64,000 nt of DNA, taken from assembly GCA_965219705.1 (NCBI GenBank), contig OZ244789.1, forward strand, positions 2,976,001 through 3,040,000. Reading direction: 5' to 3'. A program made the translations under genes and the position numbers. The stretch is from JAJECS01 sp965219705. Its GTDB lineage: Bacteria; Chloroflexota; UBA11872. A model generated the notes under the pieces. That model searched no databases. It was not told the DNA's origin and saw nothing but the letters and a program-made list of their open reading frames with translations. Numbering within the stretch: the stretch's first letter is position 1; each line of letters begins with the position of its first letter. Shown here one piece after another: positions 1 to 7,728 of the stretch.

Positions 1-846
1 TGCCGGACGCGTCGCAGCCGCCACGATGGCGGAAGCCGACGGACGCGCCGCCTGCAGGGCCTGCGCCGCCGTCAACGCGAGCGCCTGGCCGTAGCCGCGG
101 GCCTCGCCGTATCCACGCTCGCGCGGGTCCGCGAATCGCAGATTCGCATTCGCGCCCGCCCCGTTGATGAACATGCACGGCGCTCCAGTGATCAACCGCA
201 GGCGCTGCCGCAGGTGGCCCGGGTAATCCGCGGCGTAGACCCGATCGCGGCTGCTGGTCGGATGACAGCCGTAGTTCACCAGCGTGACGATGGGGCGTCC
301 GTTGCGGCCGCGCGCTTGCGCCGCTATCAACGTGGGATCGATGTCATCCGGCCCCCCGTCGGCCGGTCCGTCCGGGGCCACGGCCCGCGAGCGGCGGTTC
401 ACCGCGGCGAACGAGGCTGCGTGTCCAATCACGATATCCGCGCGCGCCTGGCGCCTCACAGCAGCTTGGGCGACCGCCACGGTTCTTGCCGTCAGCTCGT
501 CGAGGTAGTTCTCGTCCGGCTGGCCCATGGTTGGCAGCACGCCGGTCTCGGGCCCCCCATGCGTGTGGGTGCAGGCGTACATCTGGTGGTCGGCCGCTAT
601 TCCTGTCGCCGCGCTGACGCGTGCGCGGGTTCGCTCAATCCAGGCCGGCGTGAGCCCGACCAGGTCGAACGCGGCCAGCATCACGGTGGTGTCGCCGGCG
701 GTGGCCACCAGCACGTGCAGCTCCAGGGGATCGCGCACCCCGAGGGCGGCGCCCATGCGCGGGCTGAAGCCCGACAAGTCAAGCCCGACCTCGGGGGTGA
801 TGTCCCCATGGGCGATGCCGGTCCGCAGACCTCCAGGCGACGTCAT
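1..846 (-). CDS. Neutral/alkaline ceramidase-like hydrolase, N-terminal domain (3' end outside window)
   Basis: Reading leftwards from an ATG at 846, the frame stays open to the window edge (282 codons), so only the C-terminus is missing. The start reads MTSPGGLRTGIAHGDITP, and then come THTHGGPETG (about residue 90) and NYGCHPTSSRD with ADYPGH, the metal-binding blocks of the neutral/alkaline non-lysosomal ceramidase N-terminal family (zinc amidases acting on N-acyl sphingosine in the best known members). Many environmental members have no known substrate, so ceramide hydrolysis is not established here. No signal peptide is evident. The ATG overlaps the hflX stop as ATGA, suggesting translational coupling at the end of the miaA-dapF-dapL-hflX run. 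The family call is fairly sure; the substrate is open. Confidence 0.8.
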   Translation of the reverse strand, partial: MTSPGGLRTGIAHGDITPEVGLDLSGFSPRMGAALGVRDPLELHVLVATAGDTTVMLAAFDLVGLTPAWIERTRARVSAATGIAADHQMYACTHTHGGPETGVLPTMGQPDENYLDELTARTVAVAQAAVRRQARADIVIGHAASFAAVNRRSRAVAPDGPADGGPDDIDPTLIAAQARGRNGRPIVTLVNYGCHPTSSRDRVYAADYPGHLRQRLRLITGAPCMFINGAGANANLRFADPRERGYGEARGYGQALALTAAQALQAARPSASAIVAAATRPA

Positions 847-2072
847 TGCTGGTCCGCGTCGATACGATAGCCGTGATAGCGGACGGCCAGTGCCGGCGGA
901 AGCGTGCCCTCGATCCGCGTGCCGCTCGGTTCATACGCCTCGTGCACCACCTCGCCGCGGCGGTGGAACAAACTCACGAGTTCGCTGTCGGCATAGGGAA
1001 TGCGCACCGTCACGTTGACGCTGGACGCGCGCGCCGCCTCGGCGAACCGGTCGCGTAGCTCATCCAAACCCAGTCCGGTGAGTGCGGATACGCGTACGGC
1101 GTTTGGAAAGTCGGCGACGTCGAGGTCCGGGGCGAGGTCGGACTTGTTGAGCGCGGTGATCACCGGGCGCACGCCAACCCCGATTTCGGCGAGCGTCTGC
1201 TCCACCACGCGCACCTGTCGCGGCATGTCCGGCGCCGCCGCGTCGACCACGTGCACGAGGAACTGGGCGTCGAGCACTTCCTCAAGCGTGGCGCGAAACG
1301 CGTCGATGAGGCGTGGAGGCAGTCGCTGAATGAATCCGACCGTGTCGGTGAGCAGGACCTCCCCACCTTGCGGCAGCTCCAGACGCCGTGTGGTCGGATC
1401 GAGCGTGGCGAACAGCCGGTTCTCGGTTAGGACCGAGGCGTCGGTGAGCGCGTTCAACAGCGAGCTCTTGCCGGCGTTGGTGTAGCCAACCAGCGCGGCC
1501 ACGTTGAGGCCGGCGTCGCGGCGCCGGCGCCGGCGGCTGCCGCGCTCCTCACGCACCCGGCTCAACCGGTTGTCGACATCGCGAATCTGATCGCGGTAGA
1601 GCCGTCGGTCGGTCTCGATTTGGGTCTCACCGGGTCCGCGAAAGGGGCCGATGCCGCCGCGCTGACGGGAGAACTCGACCCACAACTCCGAGAGGCGCGG
1701 CAGCAAGTACTCGAGCTGCGCGCGCTCCACCTGCAGCCGGCCTTCGGCGGTTTGTGCCCGGGCGGCGAAGATATCCAGGATCACGCCAGTGCGGTCGAGC
1801 ACCTTGCCCTCGAAGGCGCGCTCGATGTTTCGCTGCTGTCGAGGGAGCAACTCGGCGTCAACCACCAGGACGTCCGCGGCGACGGCGCGGCTCGCGTCAA
1901 TCGTTTCCTGCAGCTGGCCCTGGCCGATCAGCGTGGCGGGATTGGGCTCTCGAATCCGGACGCGTCGGCGCCCGGCAACCGCGGCGCCCGCGGTATCCAC
2001 CAACCGCTCCAGCTCATTCAGCGAGACCTCGGAGGGCCATTCACCGAGCGACGCCAGCCCGTCGATGCCCAC
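843..2072 (-). CDS. hflX: GTPase HflX
   Basis: Ribosome-associated GTPase that splits stalled or stressed 70S ribosomes. Visible are the N-terminal HflX domain with the glycine-rich GQGQLQE region, a basic linker rich in Arg, and the G domain with GYTNAGKSS (G1), DTVGFIQRLP (G3) and NKSD (G4). The start is uncertain. The frame is open back to an ATG at 2267, but that would overlap the dapL coding end by more than 150 bases and adds low-complexity Arg/Ser sequence. The GTG at 2072 is the only standard start codon after the dapL stop. However, the residues just before it (ERAFL) also look HflX-like, so a non-standard start slightly upstream is possible. It lies between dapL and the ceramidase-like gene in a same-strand run and overlaps the latter by 4 bases. 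Confidence 0.9.
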   Translation of the reverse strand: MGIDGLASLGEWPSEVSLNELERLVDTAGAAVAGRRRVRIREPNPATLIGQGQLQETIDASRAVAADVLVVDAELLPRQQRNIERAFEGKVLDRTGVILDIFAARAQTAEGRLQVERAQLEYLLPRLSELWVEFSRQRGGIGPFRGPGETQIETDRRLYRDQIRDVDNRLSRVREERGSRRRRRRDAGLNVAALVGYTNAGKSSLLNALTDASVLTENRLFATLDPTTRRLELPQGGEVLLTDTVGFIQRLPPRLIDAFRATLEEVLDAQFLVHVVDAAAPDMPRQVRVVEQTLAEIGVGVRPVITALNKSDLAPDLDVADFPNAVRVSALTGLGLDELRDRFAEAARASSVNVTVRIPYADSELVSLFHRRGEVVHEAYEPSGTRIEGTLPPALAVRYHGYRIDADQQ

Positions 2073-2109
2073 GAGGAAGGCCCGCTCGCGCGCCTGGTTG
2101 GGCTGGCTC

Positions 2110-3285
2110 TCAGAAGCTGAGCGCGGCGATGCGATCCAGAGCCTCCTGCAGACGGTCGTCGGGCGTTGTGAGGGAGATGCGGAAATAGCCCTCCCCGCCG
2201 GCGCCGAATCCCACGCCGGGCGTGACGATGACCCCGGCGGACTCGATGAGCCGGTGCGCGAAATCAACCGACGTCATGCCGTCCGGCACCGGCGACCAGA
2301 GATACAGGCTCGCCTTGGGCGTCTCAGGGTTGAGGCCCGAGGCGCGTAGGGCATCAAGGACAAGGTCGCGGCGCTGCTGCAAATGCGCGTTGCGGCTGTC
2401 GATCCAACGCTGCGATACATCCAGCGCGGCGATCCCCGCAAGCTGCACGGCCTGGAAGATTCCCGAATCCACGTTGGTCTTCACCCGCCCCAGCGCTTCG
2501 ACGACCTCGGCGTTGCCGACCATCCAGCCAATGCGCCAGCCCGTCATGTTGTAGGACTTGGAGAGCGAGTGGAACTCGACCGCCACGTCGCTCGCGCCGG
2601 GCACCTCCAGGATGCTGCGGCACCGCGTACCGTCGTAGGTCACCTCGGAGTAGGCCGCGTCCTGGGCCAGCACCAGCCCGTGGCGGCGCGCGAAGGCCAC
2701 GGCCTGCTCGAAGAACTCGAAGGGTGCGATGGCCGCCGTGGGGTTGCTGGGATAGCAGAGCCACATGAGCTTGGCCGACGCCAACGCGTCGGGCGGTATG
2801 GCTTCCAGATCGGGCAACCAGCCGTTGGCGGCGGTCAGCGGCACCATGTGCGAGCGTCCTCCGGCCAGCATCGTGCCGATGGCGTACACCGGATAGCCCG
2901 GGTCGGTCATGAGCACGGTGTCGCCGGGGTTGATCAGCGCCAGCGGCAGATGCGCAATGCCTTCCTTGGAGCCAATCAGCGGCACAACCTCGGTCGACGG
3001 GTCCAGGTCGACGTCAAACCGCCGGGCATACCAATCCGCAATGGCGGCGCGCAGCTCGTCCAGGCCGTAGTACTCGGGATAGCGATGATTGGCGGGATCC
3101 CGCGCCCCGCGCTCGAGTGCCGCCACAATCGGTCCCGGCGTCGGCAGGTCCGGGTCGCCGATGCCCAGACTGATCACGTCCACGCCCTGGGCGCGCTTGG
3201 CGTCGCGCAGCTTGTCAAGCTCCGCGAACAGATATGGCGGCAGGGCCGAGATGCGGTCGGCAAACGTGATCCGTGACGCGGACAT
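2110..3285 (-). CDS. dapL: LL-diaminopimelate aminotransferase
   Basis: PLP enzyme (fold type I) converting tetrahydrodipicolinate directly to LL-diaminopimelate with glutamate as amino donor, for lysine and peptidoglycan. The 391-residue protein carries GIGDPDLPTP near residue 42, the substrate-side HRYPEYYG, NPTAA, and the PLP-binding block SLSKSYNMTGW with the Schiff-base Lys at residue 243. Length and motifs fit the DapL branch found in Chloroflexota and other bacteria that lack the succinylase route. The adjacent dapF, which acts on the product, supports the assignment over a generic class I aminotransferase. It follows dapF by 31 bases. Confidence 0.88.
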   Translation of the reverse strand: MSASRITFADRISALPPYLFAELDKLRDAKRAQGVDVISLGIGDPDLPTPGPIVAALERGARDPANHRYPEYYGLDELRAAIADWYARRFDVDLDPSTEVVPLIGSKEGIAHLPLALINPGDTVLMTDPGYPVYAIGTMLAGGRSHMVPLTAANGWLPDLEAIPPDALASAKLMWLCYPSNPTAAIAPFEFFEQAVAFARRHGLVLAQDAAYSEVTYDGTRCRSILEVPGASDVAVEFHSLSKSYNMTGWRIGWMVGNAEVVEALGRVKTNVDSGIFQAVQLAGIAALDVSQRWIDSRNAHLQQRRDLVLDALRASGLNPETPKASLYLWSPVPDGMTSVDFAHRLIESAGVIVTPGVGFGAGGEGYFRISLTTPDDRLQEALDRIAALSF

Positions 3286-3316
3286 TAGGCGGCGCCGATT
3301 GGCAGCGGGAGCCGAG

Positions 3317-4159
3317 TCACCCGGTGGGCCACTCGCCGGTGAATACTGTCGTGGCGGGTCCTTGCATCGTCATTTCGCTCTCGGGTCCGTCCCAGGCTAC
3401 GTGCAGCTGCCCGCCGGGCATTTCCAGGGCGACGTTGCCGGGTGCCACGCGCCCGGCGGCAATCGCCGCGGCCGTGACCGCGGCGGCGCCGGTGCCGCAC
3501 GCGAGCGTGAGGCCCGCGCCTCGCTCCCATACCCGGACCCGCAGCTCACCCGGGGCCGTAACGTCGACAATCTCGAAGTTGGTGCGCTCCGGAAAGCGTG
3601 GATGCCGCTCGACTAACGGGCCTACCGAAGCCAGTGGAAACGCATCCACGTCGTCAATGAAGGCTACGGCGTGCGGGTTGCCTACCGAGACACCCGTGAT
3701 ATCGATAACGTGACCGTCGACCTGTAGGGTGGCCGCGTTGGGCGCCAGCGTGCCGGGAAGCATCGGTAGGGACGCCGGGTCGAATGACGGGACACCCATG
3801 CCAGTCGTGACGCGAAGGCTGCCGTTCGCTTCCGCAACCTCGACCCATCGCGGGCCGCCAAGCGTTTCGATGACCTCACGCCGGTTGCCCAGTTCGCCGC
3901 GTTCGTACAACCACTTGGCAAAGCAGCGAATGCCGTTGCCGCACATCTCGGCGCGTGAGCCATCGGCGTTCCAGATTTCCATGGCGAAGCGGGCGTCCTG
4001 GCCCGGGCGCACGACCAGCACCTGGTCGCAACCCACGCCGAAACGGCGGTCAGCGAGCGATGCAGCCAGCGGCTCGATATCGACCGGCAGGGGCTCGCGC
4101 CCGTCGAGCAGCACGAAGTCGTTGCCGGCTCCGTGCATCTTGGTGAATGTCAAGCTCAC
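3317..4159 (-). CDS. dapF: Diaminopimelate epimerase
   Basis: Cofactor-free racemase interconverting LL- and meso-diaminopimelate. The two catalytic cysteines are seen in MCGNGIRCF (Cys73) and ACGTGAAAV (Cys220), and the N-terminus MSLTFTKMHGAGNDF is typical. I chose the GTG at 4159, one base after the miaA stop codon, because family homology begins there; a longer frame upstream overlaps miaA and is not DapF-like. The 280 residues match the usual length. Tight packing between miaA and dapL implies one transcript. Confidence 0.95.
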   Translation of the reverse strand: MSLTFTKMHGAGNDFVLLDGREPLPVDIEPLAASLADRRFGVGCDQVLVVRPGQDARFAMEIWNADGSRAEMCGNGIRCFAKWLYERGELGNRREVIETLGGPRWVEVAEANGSLRVTTGMGVPSFDPASLPMLPGTLAPNAATLQVDGHVIDITGVSVGNPHAVAFIDDVDAFPLASVGPLVERHPRFPERTNFEIVDVTAPGELRVRVWERGAGLTLACGTGAAAVTAAAIAAGRVAPGNVALEMPGGQLHVAWDGPESEMTMQGPATTVFTGEWPTG

Positions 4160-4160
4160 G

Positions 4161-5069
4161 TCAGGACTCTTCGTCTGCGGCCATGTCGCGCAGCTGTGCG
4201 GCCAGCGCCTCGACAATCGCTTCTGGAGTACGCCAGTGTACGGGAAGCTGGTGCCGGAACCAGGTGTGCTGGCGCCGCGCGAACTGCCGCGTGCGGATCA
4301 CCGTACGCTGCCGAGCCTCTTCGAGCGTGAGGCTTCCATCGAGTACGGCCGCCGCTTCACGGTAACCAACGCCCGTGAGTGCGGGGGCATTGGGCGATAG
4401 GCCGCCGTCCAGGAGCGCCCGCGTCTCCTCGACCAGCCCGTTGGCGTACATGTCGTGCACGCGCCGCTCGATGCGATCCGCCAGGACCTTCCGTGGGTGA
4501 TCGATGCCGAAGATGACGCTGGGCATTGGCGTCGGTGCACGGCCTTTGGTTCGGGTGCGCTCGGCGACCTCGATCGCGCGAATGAGGCGGCGCGGGTTGG
4601 CACGGTCGATGGTGGCGGCCCGTGCGGGGTCTGACCGTCGCAATCGCCCCGCCAGGCCCTCCAGACCTTCCCGTGCGTGGAGCGCCTCGAGCTCGCGGCG
4701 CAGCTCGGGGTCCGGCGGCACTTCGGCCAGCAGCGCGGCTTCGACGAGTGCCTTGATGTAGAAGCCCGTGCCCCCGAGGACCAGGGCAAGGCGACCGCGG
4801 CACCTAATGGCGTCGAGGTGGCGATGCGCGTCTTGCACGAAGCGGTGCGCGCTGTAGGTTTCGTGCGGCTCGATGATGTCGACGAGGTGGTGCGGCACCC
4901 GGGCTCGTTCGCTGGCGGTCGGCTTGGCCGTGCCGATATCCATGCCGCGATAGACCTGGCGCGAGTCGGCTGAAACAACCTCGATTGGAGACTCATCGGC
5001 GAGCTTTAGCGCTGCCGCCGTCTTGCCCGATGCGGTCGGGCCCGTTAGCACGACGAGCAAGGCCGTCAC
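4161..5069 (-). CDS. miaA: tRNA dimethylallyltransferase
   Basis: Transfers the dimethylallyl group from DMAPP to A37 of tRNAs reading UNN codons. At 302 residues it is of family length. The P-loop GPTASGKT starts at residue 10, the tRNA/DMAPP segment DSRQVYRGMDIGTAKPT follows, then LVGGTGFY-like GGTGFYIKAL, and RQFARRQHTWFR near the C-terminus. It heads the leftward run miaA-dapF-dapL-hflX and is divergent from metF, 81 bases away; the shared gap should hold both promoters, but I see no convincing -35/-10 pair. DMAPP for this enzyme comes from the MEP pathway, of which dxr and ispG lie in this window. Confidence 0.95.
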   Translation of the reverse strand: MTALLVVLTGPTASGKTAAALKLADESPIEVVSADSRQVYRGMDIGTAKPTASERARVPHHLVDIIEPHETYSAHRFVQDAHRHLDAIRCRGRLALVLGGTGFYIKALVEAALLAEVPPDPELRRELEALHAREGLEGLAGRLRRSDPARAATIDRANPRRLIRAIEVAERTRTKGRAPTPMPSVIFGIDHPRKVLADRIERRVHDMYANGLVEETRALLDGGLSPNAPALTGVGYREAAAVLDGSLTLEEARQRTVIRTRQFARRQHTWFRHQLPVHWRTPEAIVEALAAQLRDMAADEES

Positions 5070-5150
5070 CTCCAGGACACGCTCGGCCGCCCCATCCCCG
5101 CGTTAGGATGCACGATGCGTGCTTGCCCGCCGTCGAGGTGACCGCCCCCG

Positions 5151-6158
5151 TTGTCTGACCCACCCACCGCCGACGTCTCCGCCCAGGGGCCGCCGTATAG
5201 CAATCTGCAGGCCGTGCTCGACGCCGGCCACTTTGCCGTCACGTGCGAGCTCGGGCCGCCAAAGGGGCCGGATGCGGCCGATGTTCTAGAGAAAGCCGCG
5301 ATCCTGCGCGGCTTCGTTGACGCCGCGAGCTGCACGGACAACCAGGGCGCGGCGCTCAAGATGTCGCACTGGGGCGCGGCGCTGCTCTGCCGCCAGGGCG
5401 GCGTCGAACCGATCATGCAGCTCTCATGTCGCGACCGGAACCGGCTGGGCATTCAGTCGGATGTCATTGCGGCGCAAGCCTTTGGCATTCGCAATTTTAT
5501 GTCAATCAGCGGGGACTCGCTGGTCTTGGGCGATCACCCGATGGCCAAGCCGGTGTTCGACCTGCAGGGCGTGCAGCTGGTTCGCTTGTTGCAACGCCTC
5601 CGCGACGAGAATCGCAATGCCGCGGGCGATCCGATCAAAGGCGAATTCGGCCTTTTCATCGGTGGCGCCGCCAACCCCTTCGCGCCTCCGTATGGTTTTC
5701 GGCCGCTGCGCATGCTCAAGAAAGCCGCCGCGGGTCAGGAGTTCGCGCTGACCCAGATGATCTTCAACGGGGAGCGGTTTGCGGAGTGGATGTCGCGTGT
5801 GCGCGATGAGGGCATCCACGAGCAGGTCCACATCCTCGCGGGCGTCGGTCCACTCAAGTCGGCCCGGATGGCCGAGTTCATGAAGTTCAAGGTCGCCGGG
5901 ATGGAGGTTCCCGATGCGGTGATGCAGCGGATGCGCGGCGCCCGCAAGCCGCGCACCGAGGGCATTCGCATCTGCCTCGAAATCATTGAGCAGGTGCGTG
6001 AGATCGAAGGCGTGCACGGTGTGCACGTGATGGCCATCGACTGGGAGAAGGCCGTGCCGCGGATCGTCAAGGCCGCCGGCCTTGAGCTGCCGCGGCCGAC
6101 GCCCGTGGCCGCGCTTGCCCCGACGGCCGCGGTGGGTGCGGCCGTCGTACCGGCATAG
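5151..6158 (+). CDS. metF: 5,10-methylenetetrahydrofolate reductase (MetF family)
   Basis: FAD-dependent TIM-barrel enzyme interconverting 5,10-methylene- and 5-methyl-tetrahydrofolate. The 335-residue protein shows the N-terminal TCELGPPKGPD, QLSCRDRNRLGIQSD, GDSLVLGDHP and GGAANPF blocks of the family. The start is a TTG at 5151 with GAGGTG about 11 bases upstream; no ATG fits the homology. The C-terminal 20 residues are Ala/Pro rich and run to within 1 base of fchA. The metF-fchA-folD order makes a C1-tetrahydrofolate operon. The reverse direction (methyl oxidation) is possible when methyl-THF is supplied by corrinoid methyltransferases; that is inference. Confidence 0.88.
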   Translation: MSDPPTADVSAQGPPYSNLQAVLDAGHFAVTCELGPPKGPDAADVLEKAAILRGFVDAASCTDNQGAALKMSHWGAALLCRQGGVEPIMQLSCRDRNRLGIQSDVIAAQAFGIRNFMSISGDSLVLGDHPMAKPVFDLQGVQLVRLLQRLRDENRNAAGDPIKGEFGLFIGGAANPFAPPYGFRPLRMLKKAAAGQEFALTQMIFNGERFAEWMSRVRDEGIHEQVHILAGVGPLKSARMAEFMKFKVAGMEVPDAVMQRMRGARKPRTEGIRICLEIIEQVREIEGVHGVHVMAIDWEKAVPRIVKAAGLELPRPTPVAALAPTAAVGAAVVPA

Positions 6159-6159
6159 C

Positions 6160-6795
6160 GTGGAGGGACGCGGCGCCAGCACGACGCTCGAGGGATTTGC
6201 CGCGGCGCTGGCGTCTAAGGCGCCCACGCCGGGCGGAGGCAGCGCGGCGGCGGCGGCGGTGGCGCTTGGCGCCGCGCTCGTGGCCATGAGCGGCCAGCTC
6301 ACGCTCGGCCGGCGTCGCTATCGGGACGTGCAGGACCAGATGCAGCAGATCCTAGCGCGGGCGGACGCGATTCGAGCTGAGGCGCTTGCCCTCATTGACG
6401 CCGATGCGGCTGCCTATGCGAATTTGTTGGACGCGTTCCGACTGGCGCGGCCATCAACTTCCGGGCCGGATTCCCGAGCCGAGGCAGTTGCCAAAGCGGC
6501 GTTGGGCGCCAGCCGCGTTCCGGCCGCCGTCGGTGAGTTGGGGCTCGAGGTGATCGAGTTGGCCGCGACCGCCGTGGCTCAGGCCAATCCGCACGTGCGG
6601 AGCGATGCCGCGGCCGGTGCCGCGCTTGCCCGCGGCGCCCTTCGCATTTGCGAGATGAACATCACCGCCAATGTCGGCCTGGTTGACGACGAAACCGCGC
6701 TCGCCGACCTCGAATGCAGCTGTGAGCGTTTTCGTGCCGCGCTGGCGCGTGCCGATGCGGCGGCGGATAGGGCGCTGTCGGAGTTGCGTTCGTGA
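6160..6795 (+). CDS. fchA: Methenyltetrahydrofolate cyclohydrolase / formimino-THF cyclodeaminase family protein
   Basis: Small all-alpha protein (211 residues) of the FTCD_C family, whose members hydrolyse 5,10-methenyl-THF or deaminate formimino-THF. Near the N-terminus it has KAPTPGGGSAAAAAVALGAAL, the conserved glycine-rich folate-site motif, and near the C-terminus NPHVRSDAAAGAALARGA and MNITANVG, also conserved. I start it at the GTG at 6160, one base after the metF stop; an upstream frame inside metF is not homologous. It ends in a GTGA overlap with folD. With the neighbouring FolD missing its cyclohydrolase residues, this gene is the likely cyclohydrolase of the set. Confidence 0.85.
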   Translation: MEGRGASTTLEGFAAALASKAPTPGGGSAAAAAVALGAALVAMSGQLTLGRRRYRDVQDQMQQILARADAIRAEALALIDADAAAYANLLDAFRLARPSTSGPDSRAEAVAKAALGASRVPAAVGELGLEVIELAATAVAQANPHVRSDAAAGAALARGALRICEMNITANVGLVDDETALADLECSCERFRAALARADAAADRALSELRS

Positions 6796-7628
6796 CCGTG
6801 ATGACGGGCCGCCAGCCGGCTCGGCTCCTGCGCAAGTCGATCGCGGCGGCGGTTGCGCAACTCGCCACGCCCCCCAGCCTGGCCATCGTTCGCGGCACGT
6901 GCGATCCCTCCGCAGCCGGCTACGCCAAGCAGGTCGCGCGGGGCGCTCGGCGAGTCGGGGTCCCAGTCCGCGACGAACTGGTCGCGGACGCGGCCACGAC
7001 CGCCACGGTTGTCACGCTCGTCGAACATCTGGCCACGGACGAGCGAATCCAGGGGATCATCCTGGCGCTGCCGCTGCCGCCGTCCGTGGACGCCGCATGT
7101 GTCGTTGCGGCCCTTCCGCCGGCGAAGGACGTCGACCGGATTACACGCGGTGCGCTCGGCGAGGTGCTTGCGGGCAGGTCTGAGCGGGCGCCGGGCGTCG
7201 CGCTGGCCGTCGTGCGCCTATTGGATTACTACGACATCCGGCTGGCCGGGCGCCGGGTGGCGGTTGTCGGCCGCAGCCCAAGCGTGGGGAAACCCGCGGC
7301 GCTGCTCATGCTGGCGCGGGACGCGACCGTGACTCTATGCCACTCGCGGACGCGCGACCTCGCCGCCGTAACGTCGCAAGCGGACGTGCTGGTCGCGTGC
7401 GCGGGGCGCCCGGGACTGATTGGGCGCGAGCATGTGAAGCCCGGCGCCGCGGTCGTCGACGTCGGTACGACGTACACGGATGACGGCGTGCGGGGCGACG
7501 TCGACGCGGACGCCGTCGCTTCGGTCGCGTCCGCCTACTCGCCCGTGCCCGGCGGCGTCGGGCCGCTCACGGTCTACTGCCTGCTGGCCAACCTGCTCAG
7601 CCTCGCCAGGGAGGCGCAGGGCCGATGA
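6792..7628 (+). CDS. folD: FolD-family methylene-THF dehydrogenase, probably lacking cyclohydrolase activity
   Basis: FolD family: NAD(P)-linked oxidation of 5,10-methylene-THF, normally combined with methenyl-THF hydrolysis. The 278-residue protein keeps the overall fold markers: SAAGYAKQV (Tyr44), LPLPPSVD, the conserved Asp in KDVDR (Asp115), the nucleotide loop VVGRSPSVGKP, and the C-terminal PVPGGVGPLT. Two catalytic positions differ from E. coli FolD. Lys54 (Tyr plus four) aligns with Val48, and Gln98 of VQLPLP aligns with Ala92. In the family these residues drive the cyclohydrolase step, and the yeast monofunctional dehydrogenase Mtd1 also lacks the Lys. The GTG start overlaps the fchA stop by 4 bases. 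It is the last of three coupled genes. Confidence 0.87.
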   Translation: MTVMTGRQPARLLRKSIAAAVAQLATPPSLAIVRGTCDPSAAGYAKQVARGARRVGVPVRDELVADAATTATVVTLVEHLATDERIQGIILALPLPPSVDAACVVAALPPAKDVDRITRGALGEVLAGRSERAPGVALAVVRLLDYYDIRLAGRRVAVVGRSPSVGKPAALLMLARDATVTLCHSRTRDLAAVTSQADVLVACAGRPGLIGREHVKPGAAVVDVGTTYTDDGVRGDVDADAVASVASAYSPVPGGVGPLTVYCLLANLLSLAREAQGR

Positions 7629-7728
7629 CGAACCATTGGTTGACCAACAGCCTGTTCTAAGGCTGGGCTACGATCAGCCGGTCACGTTCCCGTCCGCGCG
7701 GCGCATTGCGGCAAGGTCCTAACCACTC

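Noticed and set aside
214..1018. Several plus-strand open frames at the left edge
   Set aside because: They are shadows of the minus-strand ceramidase-like gene and of hflX, whose metal-binding and GTPase motifs are clear.
2073..2267. An upstream ATG start for hflX at 2267
   Set aside because: It would overlap dapL coding sequence by over 150 bases on the same strand and adds Arg/Ser-rich residues unlike any HflX N-terminus.
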